DNA of 64,000 nucleotides from Mycobacterium sp. ITM-2016-00318 (GTDB lineage Bacteria; Actinomycetota; Actinomycetes; Mycobacteriales; Mycobacteriaceae). Both the position numbers and the translations under genes were made by a program. The stretch spans positions 1,302,001-1,366,000 of the forward strand of contig NZ_CP134400.1 in NCBI RefSeq assembly GCF_002968285.2, written 5' to 3'. A model generated the notes under the pieces. It had not been told where the DNA came from. It saw nothing but the letters and a program-made list of their open reading frames with translations, and made no database searches. This document shows positions 17,951-27,008 of this stretch, piece by piece; position 1 is the first letter of the stretch; each line of letters opens with the position of its first letter.

Positions 17951-17966
17951 CCAAGTTATACCTTGG
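17951..17966. promoter_or_regulatory. inverted repeat CCAAG-N6-CTTGG, candidate MarR operator 1
   Basis: Perfect 5-bp arms around TTATAC, starting 2 nt upstream of the MarR start codon and covering its ribosome-site region. It shares the CAAG-N6-CTTG core with the site at 18017-18030 beside the divergent transporter start, the arrangement expected for an autoregulating MarR protein. Confidence 0.55.
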
Positions 17967-18016
17967 CAATCCTTCGCTGTCATAGCGAGAACAACCGTGT
18001 TGCATGCTAATTTTGT

Positions 18017-18030
18017 CAAGGGCATACTTG
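18017..18030. promoter_or_regulatory. inverted repeat CAAG-N6-CTTG, candidate MarR operator 2
   Basis: CAAG-GGCATA-CTTG lies 5 nt before the GTG start of the AbrB-type transporter and has the same arms and spacing as operator 1. The 87-nt divergent interval therefore carries one site next to each gene. Confidence 0.5.
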
Positions 18031-18035
18031 TCATA

Positions 18036-19166
18036 GTGACGAGAGAGCGACTGAAGCGGACAGGCAATTGGGTGCTGCTGGTCATCGCCACCGTCGCCGT
18101 CACCGTGCCGCTGACAATGCTCGGCGTTCCGTCGGCCGCGCTGTTCGCCGCGCTCGTCGTCGGCACCGCGTTGGCGCTGCCTTCGCTGGCGCCCAGCCGG
18201 ATGCCGCGACACGCGGGCATCGCCGCCCAGGGTGTGCTCGGCGTCTACATCGGCACGATGGTCCACAGCGACGCCGTCAGCGCTCTGGGGCCGGACTGGC
18301 CGATCGTGGTCGCCGTCGCGGTCGCCACCTTGGTACTCAGCATCACCGCGGGTGCGCTGCTTGGACTGCACCGCGACGTCAGCCCCCTCACCGGCTCGCT
18401 CGCGTTGGTCGCAGGCGGCGCGTCCGGACTGGTGGCGATCGCCCGTGAACTCGGAGGCGACGATCGCGTCGTCGCCGTCGTGCAATACCTGCGCGTGGCA
18501 TTGGTGACCGCCTCGATGCCCGTCGTCGTCACCATGATCTACCACGCGGACCGCACGCACCACTCCGCGGCCGCCGCTCAGAACGGCTCGGCGCCTTGGT
18601 ATTCGAGCGTGGCGATGATGGCGGTCTGCATCGTCGCGGGTGCGGCGGGCGGCAAGCTTCTCCGCCTTCCCGGTGCGGGACTGCTGGGGCCGCTCGCGCT
18701 GACCGTTGCGCTGCAACTCAGCGGGTTGTCGTTCGGCCTCTCGGTACCCAACGTGTTGGTGCAGATCGGCTACATGGTGATCGGCTGGCAGGCAGGCGTC
18801 GTCTTCACGCGTGAGTCGCTGCGGGCGGTCGGCCGGATCCTGCCTGCGGCCATTGCGCTGATCGTGCTGCTCGGTGTCGCCACCGCAGGCTTCGGCGTGC
18901 TGCTGGCCGACATCGCAGGCAAGACACCGCTCGAGGGTTACCTCGCGACCAGTCCCGGCGGCGTCTACGCCGTGCTGGCGATCGCCGTCGAAACAGGTTC
19001 AGGCGTCACCTTCATCATCGCCGCCCAGGTTTTCCGTGTGCTGCTGATGCTGTTCACCGCGCCGTTGCTGGCCCGAACCGTGATCAAGTTGACCGAGCGT
19101 CGCGCTCGACGTCAGAGCCGGGAGATCACCGAGGCGAGCAGGGAACCCGTCCGCGTCGCCGACTGA
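18036..19166 (+). CDS. AbrB-family membrane transporter
   Basis: 376-aa integral membrane protein with about ten hydrophobic helices in two similar halves, each ending in a Gly-rich segment ([20 protein letters not shown] and [20 protein letters not shown]). This is the PF05145 'AbrB/ammonia monooxygenase-like' family, not the AbrB DNA-binding protein. Members are putative small-molecule transporters. The GTG start at 18036 follows candidate operator 2. The last 55 nt overlap the convergent deoD gene, so the basic tail [19 protein letters not shown] is encoded antisense to the DeoD C-terminus. Substrate unknown. Confidence 0.8.
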   Translation: MTRERLKRTGNWVLLVIATVAVTVPLTMLGVPSAALFAALVVGTALALPSLAPSRMPRHAGIAAQGVLGVYIGTMVHSDAVSALGPDWPIVVAVAVATLVLSITAGALLGLHRDVSPLTGSLALVAGGASGLVAIARELGGDDRVVAVVQYLRVALVTASMPVVVTMIYHADRTHHSAAAAQNGSAPWYSSVAMMAVCIVAGAAGGKLLRLPGAGLLGPLALTVALQLSGLSFGLSVPNVLVQIGYMVIGWQAGVVFTRESLRAVGRILPAAIALIVLLGVATAGFGVLLADIAGKTPLEGYLATSPGGVYAVLAIAVETGSGVTFIIAAQVFRVLLMLFTAPLLARTVIKLTERRARRQSREITEASREPVRVAD

Positions 19167-19906
19167 CGGCCCGCTTCCAATACCTCTTCGTGATTCAGCG
19201 GCTCGCCCGTCATCCCCGCGGCGGCGTTCGTCACCAACGAAACCGCGAGCACCTCGGCGCCCGCCGCTCGTGCGGCGATCGTCTCGTGCACCGTCGACAT
19301 GCCGACCAGGTCCGCGCCGAGCGTGCGCAACATCCTGATTTCTGCGGGGGTCTCGTAATGCGGCCCCGGCAGGCAGGCGTAGACACCGTCGGCGAGGTCG
19401 GGGTCGACCTCGCGGGCCAGCGCCCGCAGCCGGGGTGAATAGGCGTCGACCAGATCCACGAACTGCGCACCGATCAGCGGCGATCGTGCGGTCAGGTTCA
19501 GGTGGTCGCTGATCAGCACGGGCTGTCCAACCGTGAAATCCTCTCTCAGCCCGCCGGCGGCGTTGGTCAGAACCAAGGTGTGGACGCCTGCGGCGCACGC
19601 GGTACGCACCGGATGCACGACATGGCTCAGATCGTGTCCCTCATAGGCGTGGAGCCTGCCGACGAACACCAGCACGCGATGACCGCCGGTCCGCGCAGAA
19701 ATGAGGTCGCCGCGATGCCCTTCGGCGGTCGGGGGAGAGAATCCGGGTAGTTCACCCATCGGAACCACCGCGGTCGGAGCACCCAACTCAGCGGCCGCGG
19801 GTGCCCACCCCGAACCCAGGATGACGGCGACATCATGGCCGTCGACTCCGGTGCGTTCGCGGATTGCGGCTGCCGCCTGCTGCGCTACCGCGTCCGGATC
19901 GGTCAC
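19112..19906 (-). CDS. deoD: purine nucleoside phosphorylase
   Basis: 264-aa trimeric-type PNP that splits (deoxy)inosine and guanosine with phosphate. Signatures are [60 protein letters not shown] and VTNAAAG with the purine-site NHEE nearby. A GTG start at 19906 gives the expected length (about 268 in M. tuberculosis Rv3307). It is divergent from amiB1 with only 37 nt between the starts. Its C-terminus [18 protein letters not shown] is family-conserved, so the overlap with the transporter gene is real coding on both strands. Confidence 0.93.
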   Translation of the reverse strand: MTDPDAVAQQAAAAIRERTGVDGHDVAVILGSGWAPAAAELGAPTAVVPMGELPGFSPPTAEGHRGDLISARTGGHRVLVFVGRLHAYEGHDLSHVVHPVRTACAAGVHTLVLTNAAGGLREDFTVGQPVLISDHLNLTARSPLIGAQFVDLVDAYSPRLRALAREVDPDLADGVYACLPGPHYETPAEIRMLRTLGADLVGMSTVHETIAARAAGAEVLAVSLVTNAAAGMTGEPLNHEEVLEAGRQSATRTGSLLASVISRL

Positions 19907-19943
19907 AGTTCGGCAGCTTAGCTCCCAGTGAGATACTGCCAAG

Positions 19944-21128
19944 ATGCCCACCGCCACCGCCTCCGTCAGCGTCGAAGACGCAGTAAACCGGCGAAGTGGC
20001 GACCTTATCGAGCTGTCCCACGCCATACACGCCGAACCGGAGCTGGCTTTCGCCGAGCACAAGAGCTGCGCCAAGGCGCAGGCGTTGGTCGCCGAGTACG
20101 GCTTCGACATCACCGCTGCGCCTGCCGGGCTGGACACGGCGTTTCGCGCCGAGTTCGGCAGCGGTCCCTTGGTCATCGGCATCTGCGCGGAATACGACGC
20201 CCTGCCGGAGCTCGGGCATGCTTGCGGCCACAACATCATTGCCGCCTCAGCCGTCGGCGCGGCACTGGCACTCGCCGACGTCGCCGACGATCTCGGCCTC
20301 AAGATCGTGCTGCTCGGTACCCCGGCTGAAGAGGCGGGCGGCGGAAAAGTGTTGTTGCTCAACGCGGGAACGTTCGACGACATCGCCGCGACGGTGATGA
20401 TCCATCCGGGCCCGATCGACATTGCGCGAGCGCGTTCGCTGGCGCTGTCCCAGGTCGAGGTGACCTACCGCGGCATGGCGGCCCACGCTGCCGTCGCACC
20501 GTATCTGGGTGTCAACGCCGCTGACGCGACCACGCTGGCGCAGACGGCCATTGGGTTGCTCCGTCAGCAGTTCGCGCCCGGCCAGATGGCTCACGGGATC
20601 GTCACCGACGGCGGCCAGGCCGCGAATGTCATTCCGGCCCGCGCGGTGCTGCAGTACATCATGCGCGCGACCGACGCGACATCACTGCGCCATCTCGAGG
20701 ACAAAATGGCCGACTGCTTCCTCGCAGGCGCGATCGCGACGGGCTGCGACTACGAGGTGGAAGAGACCGAACCGCCGTACGACGAACTCGCGCCGGACAG
20801 GTGGCTGGCCGACGTTTTTCGCGGCGAGATGGTCCGCCTCGGCAGGGCACCGATAGGTGAGGAGATCGAGGCAGCCGTGCCATTGGGTAGCACCGACATG
20901 GGCAACATCACGCAGGTGATGCCGGGTATCCATCCTGTTATCGGAGTGGAAGCCGACGGGGCATCGGTGCACCAGCCCGGCTTCGCCGCCGCTGCCGCCA
21001 GCCCGAGCGGGGACAAGGCCGTCGTCGAGGGCGCGGTCATGCTGGCGCGCACGGTCGTCGCGCTCGCCGAAATGCCCACGGAGCGGGATCGGGTGCTCGA
21101 ATTGCATGCTGAGCGGGTGGCGCCGTGA
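19944..21128 (+). CDS. amiB1: M20-family amidohydrolase AmiB1
   Basis: 394-aa zinc amidohydrolase/carboxypeptidase, the same length I recall for M. tuberculosis AmiB1 (Rv3306c). [11 protein letters not shown], the metal-site [32 protein letters not shown] and [19 protein letters not shown] mark the M20D family, which removes acyl groups from amino acids or related amides. The ATG at 19944 follows AGATACTGCCAAG with a weak ribosome site. The stop overlaps the amiA1 GTG start by 4 nt, so the two enzymes are made together. Substrate unknown. Confidence 0.92.
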   Translation: MPTATASVSVEDAVNRRSGDLIELSHAIHAEPELAFAEHKSCAKAQALVAEYGFDITAAPAGLDTAFRAEFGSGPLVIGICAEYDALPELGHACGHNIIAASAVGAALALADVADDLGLKIVLLGTPAEEAGGGKVLLLNAGTFDDIAATVMIHPGPIDIARARSLALSQVEVTYRGMAAHAAVAPYLGVNAADATTLAQTAIGLLRQQFAPGQMAHGIVTDGGQAANVIPARAVLQYIMRATDATSLRHLEDKMADCFLAGAIATGCDYEVEETEPPYDELAPDRWLADVFRGEMVRLGRAPIGEEIEAAVPLGSTDMGNITQVMPGIHPVIGVEADGASVHQPGFAAAAASPSGDKAVVEGAVMLARTVVALAEMPTERDRVLELHAERVAP

Positions 21129-22294
21129 CGCTTCTCGAGGCCGCCGACGACTGGCTCGCCGCCCACTTCGATGACGTGGTGGCCTGGCGCAGGCACATCC
21201 ACACCCATCCCGAACTCGGCCGACAGGAGTTCGCCACCACGCAGTTTGTGGCGTCGCATCTGGCCGACGCCGGGCTGAACCCGAAAGTGTTGCCCGGCGG
21301 CACGGGTCTGATCTGCGACTTCGGTCCCGAGCACGGCCCGCGCATCGCGCTGCGGGCGGATATGGACGCGCTGCCGATGTCCGACCGCACCGGGATGCCG
21401 TACGCGTCCGAGGTGCCCAACGTCGCGCACGCCTGCGGGCACGATGCGCATACCGCGGTGTTGCTCGGTGCGGCTCTCGCGCTGAACTCGGTGCCCGAGC
21501 TGCCGGTCGGTGTCCGGCTGATCTTCCAAGCCGCCGAGGAGCTGATGCCCGGCGGCGCCATCGACGCGATTTCGGCGGGCGCAATCAACGGGGTGTCGCG
21601 CATTTTCGCGTTGCACTGCGATCCGCGGCTGGCGGTCGGAAGGGTCGCGGTGCGGCAAGGACCGATCACGTCGGCCGCCGACCACATCGAGGTCACGCTG
21701 CACAGCCAGGGCGGACACACGTCGCGACCGCATCTGACCGGCGACCTCGTTTACGGGCTCGGCACGCTGATCACCGGGGTGCCGGGGGTGTTGTCGCGCC
21801 GCATCGACCCGCGCACCAGCACGGTGATGGTGTGGGGCGCCGTCAACGCCGGTGTCGCGGCCAACGCAATCCCGCAGACCGGCATGCTCGCTGGCACCGT
21901 GCGCACGGCCAACCGCGACACTTGGCTGACGCTGGAAGCCATTGTCGGCGAGACGATTACGGCACTGCTCGCACCGCTGGGCATCGAGCACATGCTGCAT
22001 TACAAGCGCGGCGTGCCGCCGGTGGTCAACGAGGAGATCTCGACCCGGATTCTGACCCATGCCATCGAGGCCATCGGGCCCGGGGTGCTGGCCGATACCC
22101 GGCAGTCCGGCGGCGGCGAGGACTTCTCCTGGTATCTCGAGGAGATTCCGGGTGCGATGGCGCGGCTGGGGGTCTGGTCGGGCCGCGGCCCGCAGCTCGA
22201 TCTGCACCAGCCGACGTTCGACATCGACGAGCGTGCGCTTGCGGTGGGCGTTCGCACACTGGTGAACATCGTCGAAGAGGCCGCCGCCTTTTAG
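21125..22294 (+). CDS. amiA1: M20-family amidohydrolase AmiA1
   Basis: 389 aa, the length of Rv3305c. It is homologous to AmiB1 but clearly distinct: RRHIHTHPELGRQEFATTQF, the zinc-site HACGHDAHTAVLLGAAL, FQAAEELMPGGA and GGEDFSWYLEEIPGAMARLG. The histidines, the Asp and the Glu-Glu pair needed for two zinc ions are all present. It starts with GTG inside the amiB1 stop. The paired genes suggest either a heteromeric enzyme or two steps on related substrates. Confidence 0.92.
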   Translation: MTLLEAADDWLAAHFDDVVAWRRHIHTHPELGRQEFATTQFVASHLADAGLNPKVLPGGTGLICDFGPEHGPRIALRADMDALPMSDRTGMPYASEVPNVAHACGHDAHTAVLLGAALALNSVPELPVGVRLIFQAAEELMPGGAIDAISAGAINGVSRIFALHCDPRLAVGRVAVRQGPITSAADHIEVTLHSQGGHTSRPHLTGDLVYGLGTLITGVPGVLSRRIDPRTSTVMVWGAVNAGVAANAIPQTGMLAGTVRTANRDTWLTLEAIVGETITALLAPLGIEHMLHYKRGVPPVVNEEISTRILTHAIEAIGPGVLADTRQSGGGEDFSWYLEEIPGAMARLGVWSGRGPQLDLHQPTFDIDERALAVGVRTLVNIVEEAAAF

Positions 22295-22300
22295 TGCGTT

Positions 22301-22355
22301 GAGACTGCAGCCGTGGCGAGGGCTACTCGCACTTCTTCGCCCCTAGTGCAGTCTC
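22301..22355. repeat. long inverted repeat between convergent amiA1 and the GGCT gene
   Basis: GAGACTGCA (22301-22309) pairs perfectly with TGCAGTCTC (22347-22355) around a 37-nt loop that itself folds (GTGGCGAG against CTCGCAC). No U-tract follows, so it may be a structured intergenic repeat or a bidirectional terminator of the transcripts that meet here. Confidence 0.5.
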
Positions 22356-22362
22356 GATGAGG

Positions 22363-22842
22363 CTAGGACGACGTGCCGGGGCCGATGTTGCGGGACGGCC
22401 GGTTGCGCAGATCGCGCACGTATTCCTCCGGCGCACCGGCGATTTCGGCCGCGTCGGCCACCACACCGAGATAGCGCGCCGAGGGAAGCCCGCCTTCCCA
22501 GGCGTCGACGACGTACAGCCAAGCCAGCACCGGGTCGGTCGTGGTATCCGACGACAGCCGGTCCACGCGGCACCGGATCTTCTTGTGCACACCCAGCTCG
22601 CTTCCCTCCCAGCGGTCCAGGTTCCGCTCGTCGGCATCGGTCATGTCGTAGAGCACGACGAACACCTTCTCCAGCGGATCCTCGACGAGCGTGGCCAGCG
22701 CGCCTTCCCAGCCGATGTCCTCGCCGCCGAAGGTGAGCCGCCAGCCGTGCAACCATCCGGTGCCCGCCATCGGCGAGTGCGGTGCCCGCTCCTGCATCTG
22801 TTCCGGATGCATGTTCGATCCGTACGCGGCGTAAATCGGCAC
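22363..22842 (-). CDS. gamma-glutamylcyclotransferase-like protein (Rv3304 type)
   Basis: 159 aa, the same length as remembered Rv3304. MPIYAAYGSNMHPEQMQERA is the YGSNM substrate loop of the GGCT/AIG2 fold. GWRLTFGGEDIGWEGA and the acidic RWEGSELGVHKK support it, and the Glu in the WEG turn could be the catalytic acid. Members act on gamma-glutamyl peptides or related amines. It is divergent from lpdA across 65 nt. Family clear; substrate unknown. Confidence 0.85.
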   Translation of the reverse strand: MPIYAAYGSNMHPEQMQERAPHSPMAGTGWLHGWRLTFGGEDIGWEGALATLVEDPLEKVFVVLYDMTDADERNLDRWEGSELGVHKKIRCRVDRLSSDTTTDPVLAWLYVVDAWEGGLPSARYLGVVADAAEIAGAPEEYVRDLRNRPSRNIGPGTSS

Positions 22843-22907
22843 GGAGAAACTCTAAGGCTTCGCCCAGTGGCTGGGCGGCCAACGGCGCGCTTGGCTAGGT
22901 TAAGGCG

Positions 22908-24326
22908 GTGGCAGCTACCCGAATTGTGATCATCGGCGGCGGCCCCGCCGGGTATGAAGCGGCGCTGGTCGCCGCCGCCCGCGGCCGGGACGCCGCCGAG
23001 ATGACTGTCGTCGACAGCGACGGCATCGGTGGCGCCTGCGTGCTGTGGGACTGCGTGCCGTCGAAAACGTTCATCGCCTCGACCGGCGTGCGGACGGAGC
23101 TGCGCCGGGCCCCTGATCTGGGGTTCGATCTCAAATTCGAGAACGCCGAGATTCAGCTGCCGCGGATCAACGAGCGTGTCAAGAGGCTTGCCGCCGCACA
23201 GTCCGCCGATATCGCCGACCGGCTGCAAAGCGAGGGCGTCACCCTCATCGACGGACGCGGCGAACTCGTCGACGACGTGCCCGGCATGGCGCAGCACCGC
23301 ATCAAGGTCAGCACACCCGACGGCTCGACGAACTTGTTGGAAGCCGATGTGGTGTTGATCGCCACCGGCGCCAGCCCACGCGTGCTGCCCGGCGCGATGC
23401 CCGACGGCGAGCGAATCCTCAACTGGCGCCAGCTCTATGACCTCGATGCGCTGCCCGACCATCTCGTAGTGGTCGGTTCCGGCGTCACCGGCGCCGAATT
23501 CGTCAACGCCTACACCGAACTCGGCGTGACGATCACGGTGGTGGCCAGCCGCGACCAGATCCTGCCGCACGAGGACTCCGACGCCGCCGCGGTGCTCGAA
23601 GAGCTGTGGGAGCAGCGCGGCGTCAAACTGGAGAAGAACGCGCGGGCCGAGTCGGTCGTCCGTTCCGGTGACGGTGTTCTGGTGACGTTGACCGATGGCC
23701 GCACCGTCGAGGCCAGCCACGCGTTGATGACCGTCGGGTCGGTGCCCAACACGTCGGAACTCGGCCTGGAGAAGGTCGGGATCGAACTCGGCGAGGGCAA
23801 CTACCTGACCGTGGACAGGGTGTCGCGCACCTCGGCGCCGGGCATTTACGCGGCGGGCGACTGCACAGGCCTGATGCTGCTGGCTTCTGTTGCCGCGATG
23901 CAGGGCCGCATCGCCATGTACCACGCGCTGGGCGAGGCGCTGAGCCCAATCAGGCTCCGCACCGTCGCAGCTGCCGTGTTCACCCGCCCGGAGATCGCCG
24001 CCGTCGGCGTGCCGCAGGCCAAGATCGACGACGGAACGGTCGCCGCCCGCACGATCATGCTGCCGCTGGAAACCAATGCGCGAGCCAAGATGTCCAGCCT
24101 GCGCCGAGGCTTCGTGAAGATCTTCTGCCGGCCGGCAACCGGGGTGGTGATCGGCGGCGTGGTCGTCGCGCCGATCGCCTCCGAACTGATCATGCCGATC
24201 GCGATGGCGGTGCAGGACGGTCTACCTGTCGATGAACTGGCGGAGACGTTTTCCGTCTACCCGAGCCTGTCGGGCTCCATCACCGAAGCCGGCCGACGGC
24301 TGATGCGGCACGACGATCTGGACTAG
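22908..24326 (+). CDS. lpdA: flavoprotein NAD(P)H:quinone reductase LpdA
   Basis: 472-aa pyridine nucleotide-disulfide oxidoreductase: FAD site VIIGGGPAGYEAALVAAARG, NAD(P) site VVVGSGVTGAEF, second FAD motif GIYAAGDCTGLML. A C-x4-C pair is present (ACVLWDCVPSKTF). The C-terminal catalytic His-Glu of true lipoamide dehydrogenases (HPTxSE) is replaced by YPSLSG, matching the known mycobacterial LpdA, which reduces quinones rather than lipoamide. The start is GTG; glpD2 follows 55 nt downstream. Confidence 0.92.
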   Translation: MAATRIVIIGGGPAGYEAALVAAARGRDAAEMTVVDSDGIGGACVLWDCVPSKTFIASTGVRTELRRAPDLGFDLKFENAEIQLPRINERVKRLAAAQSADIADRLQSEGVTLIDGRGELVDDVPGMAQHRIKVSTPDGSTNLLEADVVLIATGASPRVLPGAMPDGERILNWRQLYDLDALPDHLVVVGSGVTGAEFVNAYTELGVTITVVASRDQILPHEDSDAAAVLEELWEQRGVKLEKNARAESVVRSGDGVLVTLTDGRTVEASHALMTVGSVPNTSELGLEKVGIELGEGNYLTVDRVSRTSAPGIYAAGDCTGLMLLASVAAMQGRIAMYHALGEALSPIRLRTVAAAVFTRPEIAAVGVPQAKIDDGTVAARTIMLPLETNARAKMSSLRRGFVKIFCRPATGVVIGGVVVAPIASELIMPIAMAVQDGLPVDELAETFSVYPSLSGSITEAGRRLMRHDDLD

Positions 24327-24332
24327 CCGCGG

Positions 24333-24361
24333 GTAGCCTGGAGAATAGCTACTGACGAGTA
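24333..24361. promoter_or_regulatory. hairpin and TACT-GACG-AGTA inverted repeat before glpD2
   Basis: GTAGC-N10-GCTAC (24333-24352) partly overlaps a second small inverted repeat, TACT-GACG-AGTA (24350-24361). The latter ends just before the strong AGAGGAGGGG ribosome site of glpD2. It may be an operator or a weak terminator/attenuator between lpdA and glpD2. No regulator gene is adjacent. Confidence 0.3.
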
Positions 24362-24381
24362 ACAAGAGGAGGGGTCTCCGC

Positions 24382-26130
24382 GTGAGCGACCCGATCCCCG
24401 CTACGACGGGCAAGGGGCAGACCCTGCTGGGTCCCGAGCAGCGGAAAGAGGCATGGGACCGACTCGGCAGCGAGCAGTTCGACGTCGTCGTCATCGGCGG
24501 CGGCGTGGTCGGGGCAGGCGCTGCGCTCGATGCCGCGACCCGCGGGCTGAAGGTCGCCCTCGTCGAGGCCCGCGACTTCGCGTCGGGCACGTCGAGCCGA
24601 TCATCGAAGATGTTCCACGGCGGGCTGCGCTACCTGGAGCAGCTCGAGTTCGGGTTGGTGCGCGAGGCGCTCCACGAACGTGAGCTGTCGCTGACGACAC
24701 TCGCGCCGCATCTGGTCAAACCGCTGCCGTTCCTGTTCCCGTTGACCAACCGCTTGTGGGAGCGGCCCTATGTCGCGGCGGGCATTTTTCTCTACGACCA
24801 GCTCGGCGGATCGAAATCGGTTCCAGCGCAGAAGCATTTGTTCAAGGCGGGCGCCCTGCGGCTGGCGCCGGGACTCAAGCGGAGCTCTTTGATCGGCGCC
24901 ATCCGCTACTACGACACCGTGGTCGACGACGCCCGCCACACCATGACGGTCGCCCGCACGGCCGCACATTACGGCGCGGTGGTGCGAACCTCGACGCAGG
25001 TGGTTTCGCTTTTCCGCGAAGGGGATCGGGTGACCGGGGTCACCGTCCGCGACTCGGAGGACGGGTCCATGACCGAAGTCCACGGTCACGTCGTCGTCAA
25101 CGCCACCGGTGTGTGGACCGACGAGATCCAGGCGTTGTCCAAGCAGCGCGGTCGATTCCGGGTGCGGGCGTCCAAGGGTGTGCACATCGTGGTGCCGCGC
25201 GACCGCATCGTCAGCGAGGTGGCGATCATCCTGCGCACCGAGAGATCGGTACTGTTCGTCATCCCGTGGGGTACGCACTGGATCATCGGCACCACGGACA
25301 CCGACTGGAACCTCGACCTCGCGCATCCCGCGGCCACCAAGGCCGACATCGACTACATCCTGACCCACGTCAACAAGGTGCTGGCCACGCCGCTCACCCA
25401 TGACGACATCGACGGTGTGTACGCGGGGCTTCGCCCGCTGCTGGCGGGGGAGAGCGAGTCGACGTCGAAGCTGTCGCGTGAGCACGCCGTCGCCGTTCCC
25501 GCGCCAGGCCTCGTCGCCATCGCGGGAGGCAAGTACACGACCTACCGAGTGATGGGCGAGGACGCAATCGATGCTGCGAGCGAATACGTGCCGACGCGCG
25601 TGGCGCCGTCGATCACCGAGAAGGTTCCGCTGATGGGCGCCGACGGCTATTTCGCGTTGATCAACCAGACCGAGCACGTGGGGTCGCTCTACGGGCTGCA
25701 TCCCTACCGGGTGCGGCACCTGCTGGATCGTTACGGCTCGCTGATCGGCGAGGTGCTGGCGATGGCAGTGGGCAGGCCGGACCTGCTGGCGCCGATCGGC
25801 GAAGCGCCGGTGTACCTGCGGGTCGAGGCGTGGTACGCCGCGGTGGCCGAGGGCGCGCTGCACCTCGAGGACATCTTGGCCCGCCGCATGCGGATCTCGA
25901 TCGAATATCCGCACCGCGGCGTGGACTGTGCGCGCGAGGTCGCCGAAATCGTGGCGCCCATTCTCGGTTGGAGCGCCGAGGACGTCGACCGCGAGGTGAA
26001 CACCTACATCGCCCGGGTGGACGCTGAGGTGCGGTCGCAGCAGCAGCCCGACGACGAGTCGGCCGACGCACTGCGGGCGGCTGCGCCGGAGGCGCGCGCC
26101 GAGATCCTCGAGCCGGTGCCACTCACTTGA
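24382..26130 (+). CDS. glpD2: FAD-dependent glycerol-3-phosphate dehydrogenase GlpD2
   Basis: 582-aa membrane-associated enzyme that oxidises sn-glycerol 3-phosphate to dihydroxyacetone phosphate and passes electrons to quinone. FAD motif VVIGGGVVGAGAALDAATRG, family signature SGTSSRSSKMFHGGLRYLEQ, and GVYAGLRPLLAG with GGKYTTYRVMGEDA. The length is close to M. tuberculosis GlpD2 (585). The GTG start is backed by GAGGAGGGG. The stop overlaps the TTG start of the pseudouridine synthase, so the two are cotranslated. Confidence 0.94.
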   Translation: MSDPIPATTGKGQTLLGPEQRKEAWDRLGSEQFDVVVIGGGVVGAGAALDAATRGLKVALVEARDFASGTSSRSSKMFHGGLRYLEQLEFGLVREALHERELSLTTLAPHLVKPLPFLFPLTNRLWERPYVAAGIFLYDQLGGSKSVPAQKHLFKAGALRLAPGLKRSSLIGAIRYYDTVVDDARHTMTVARTAAHYGAVVRTSTQVVSLFREGDRVTGVTVRDSEDGSMTEVHGHVVVNATGVWTDEIQALSKQRGRFRVRASKGVHIVVPRDRIVSEVAIILRTERSVLFVIPWGTHWIIGTTDTDWNLDLAHPAATKADIDYILTHVNKVLATPLTHDDIDGVYAGLRPLLAGESESTSKLSREHAVAVPAPGLVAIAGGKYTTYRVMGEDAIDAASEYVPTRVAPSITEKVPLMGADGYFALINQTEHVGSLYGLHPYRVRHLLDRYGSLIGEVLAMAVGRPDLLAPIGEAPVYLRVEAWYAAVAEGALHLEDILARRMRISIEYPHRGVDCAREVAEIVAPILGWSAEDVDREVNTYIARVDAEVRSQQQPDDESADALRAAAPEARAEILEPVPLT

Positions 26131-27008
26131 GGCGTGCCGCGCCGTTGCCTGACCGGGACGGGGTCGGCCCGGCGCGGGTGCGGCTGCGCGGTGGCTCGGT
26201 GCTGGTGGAGCTGGCCGATCGATTCGGTGAGGCTGCCGCGACCAAAGTGCTTGCCGGCGAGGTCGTTTGCGCCGACGGATCTGTCGTCATGGCGTCGACC
26301 GTATTGCCACCGAACTCGCATGTGTATCTGTACCGCGACCTGCCCGACGAGGTTTTGGTGCCGTTCGACATCCCGGTGCTCTACCGCGACGAGAACATTG
26401 TGGTGGTCGACAAACCGCATTTCTTGGCGACGATGCCGAGGGGCGGCCACGTTGCGCAGACGGCGACGGTGCGGCTACGGCGAGAGCTGGATATGCCCGA
26501 ACTGTCGCCGGCTCATCGGTTGGACCGGCTGACGGCGGGGGTGCTGTTGTTCACGGCGCGGCGCGAGGTGCGGAGCGCTTATCAGAAGCTGTTCGCGCGC
26601 GGTGAAGTACGGAAGACGTATCTGGCGCGGGCGGCGGTCGACCCGTCGCTGGAGTTTCCGCTGACGGTGCGGAGCCGAATCGTCAAGGAGCGCGGTCGGT
26701 TACAAGCTTTCGAGGAGCCGGGCGAGCCGAACGCCGAGACGTTCGTCGAGCACCTCGGCGACGGCTTGTATCGGCTGACCTCGCGCACCGGCCGGACACA
26801 TCAGCTGCGAGTCCATATGGCGTCGCTGGGCCTGCCGATCGTCGGAGATCCGTTGTATCCCCATGTGGTCGACGTGGCGCCCGACGACTTCTCGAATCCG
26901 CTGCAGCTGCTCGCGCAGAGCATCGAGTTCACCGATCCGACAGGTGGACGCTTACGTCGATTCGTCAGTCAGATCCCGCCGAGGCGCTTACGCGATCTCG
27001 ACCACTGA
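26127..27008 (+). CDS. RluA-type 23S rRNA pseudouridine synthase (Rv3300c type)
   Basis: 293 aa. The catalytic motif AHRLDRLTAGVLLFT holds the essential Asp. PHFLATMPRGGHVAQTA, ARGEVRKTYLARA and SRTGRTHQLRVHMASLGLPI complete the RluA/RsuA core, and an S4-like N-terminal region (about 1-85) likely binds RNA. The TTG at 26127 overlaps the glpD2 stop and is the only in-frame start that keeps the N-terminal domain. Its last 21 nt overlap the convergent surface-protein gene. The target uridine is unknown. Confidence 0.87.
   Translation: MRRAAPLPDRDGVGPARVRLRGGSVLVELADRFGEAAATKVLAGEVVCADGSVVMASTVLPPNSHVYLYRDLPDEVLVPFDIPVLYRDENIVVVDKPHFLATMPRGGHVAQTATVRLRRELDMPELSPAHRLDRLTAGVLLFTARREVRSAYQKLFARGEVRKTYLARAAVDPSLEFPLTVRSRIVKERGRLQAFEEPGEPNAETFVEHLGDGLYRLTSRTGRTHQLRVHMASLGLPIVGDPLYPHVVDVAPDDFSNPLQLLAQSIEFTDPTGGRLRRFVSQIPPRRLRDLDH

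Noticed and set aside
24601..25914. 437-codon minus-strand frame
   Set aside because: It lies wholly antisense to glpD2 and has arginine/histidine-rich shadow composition.
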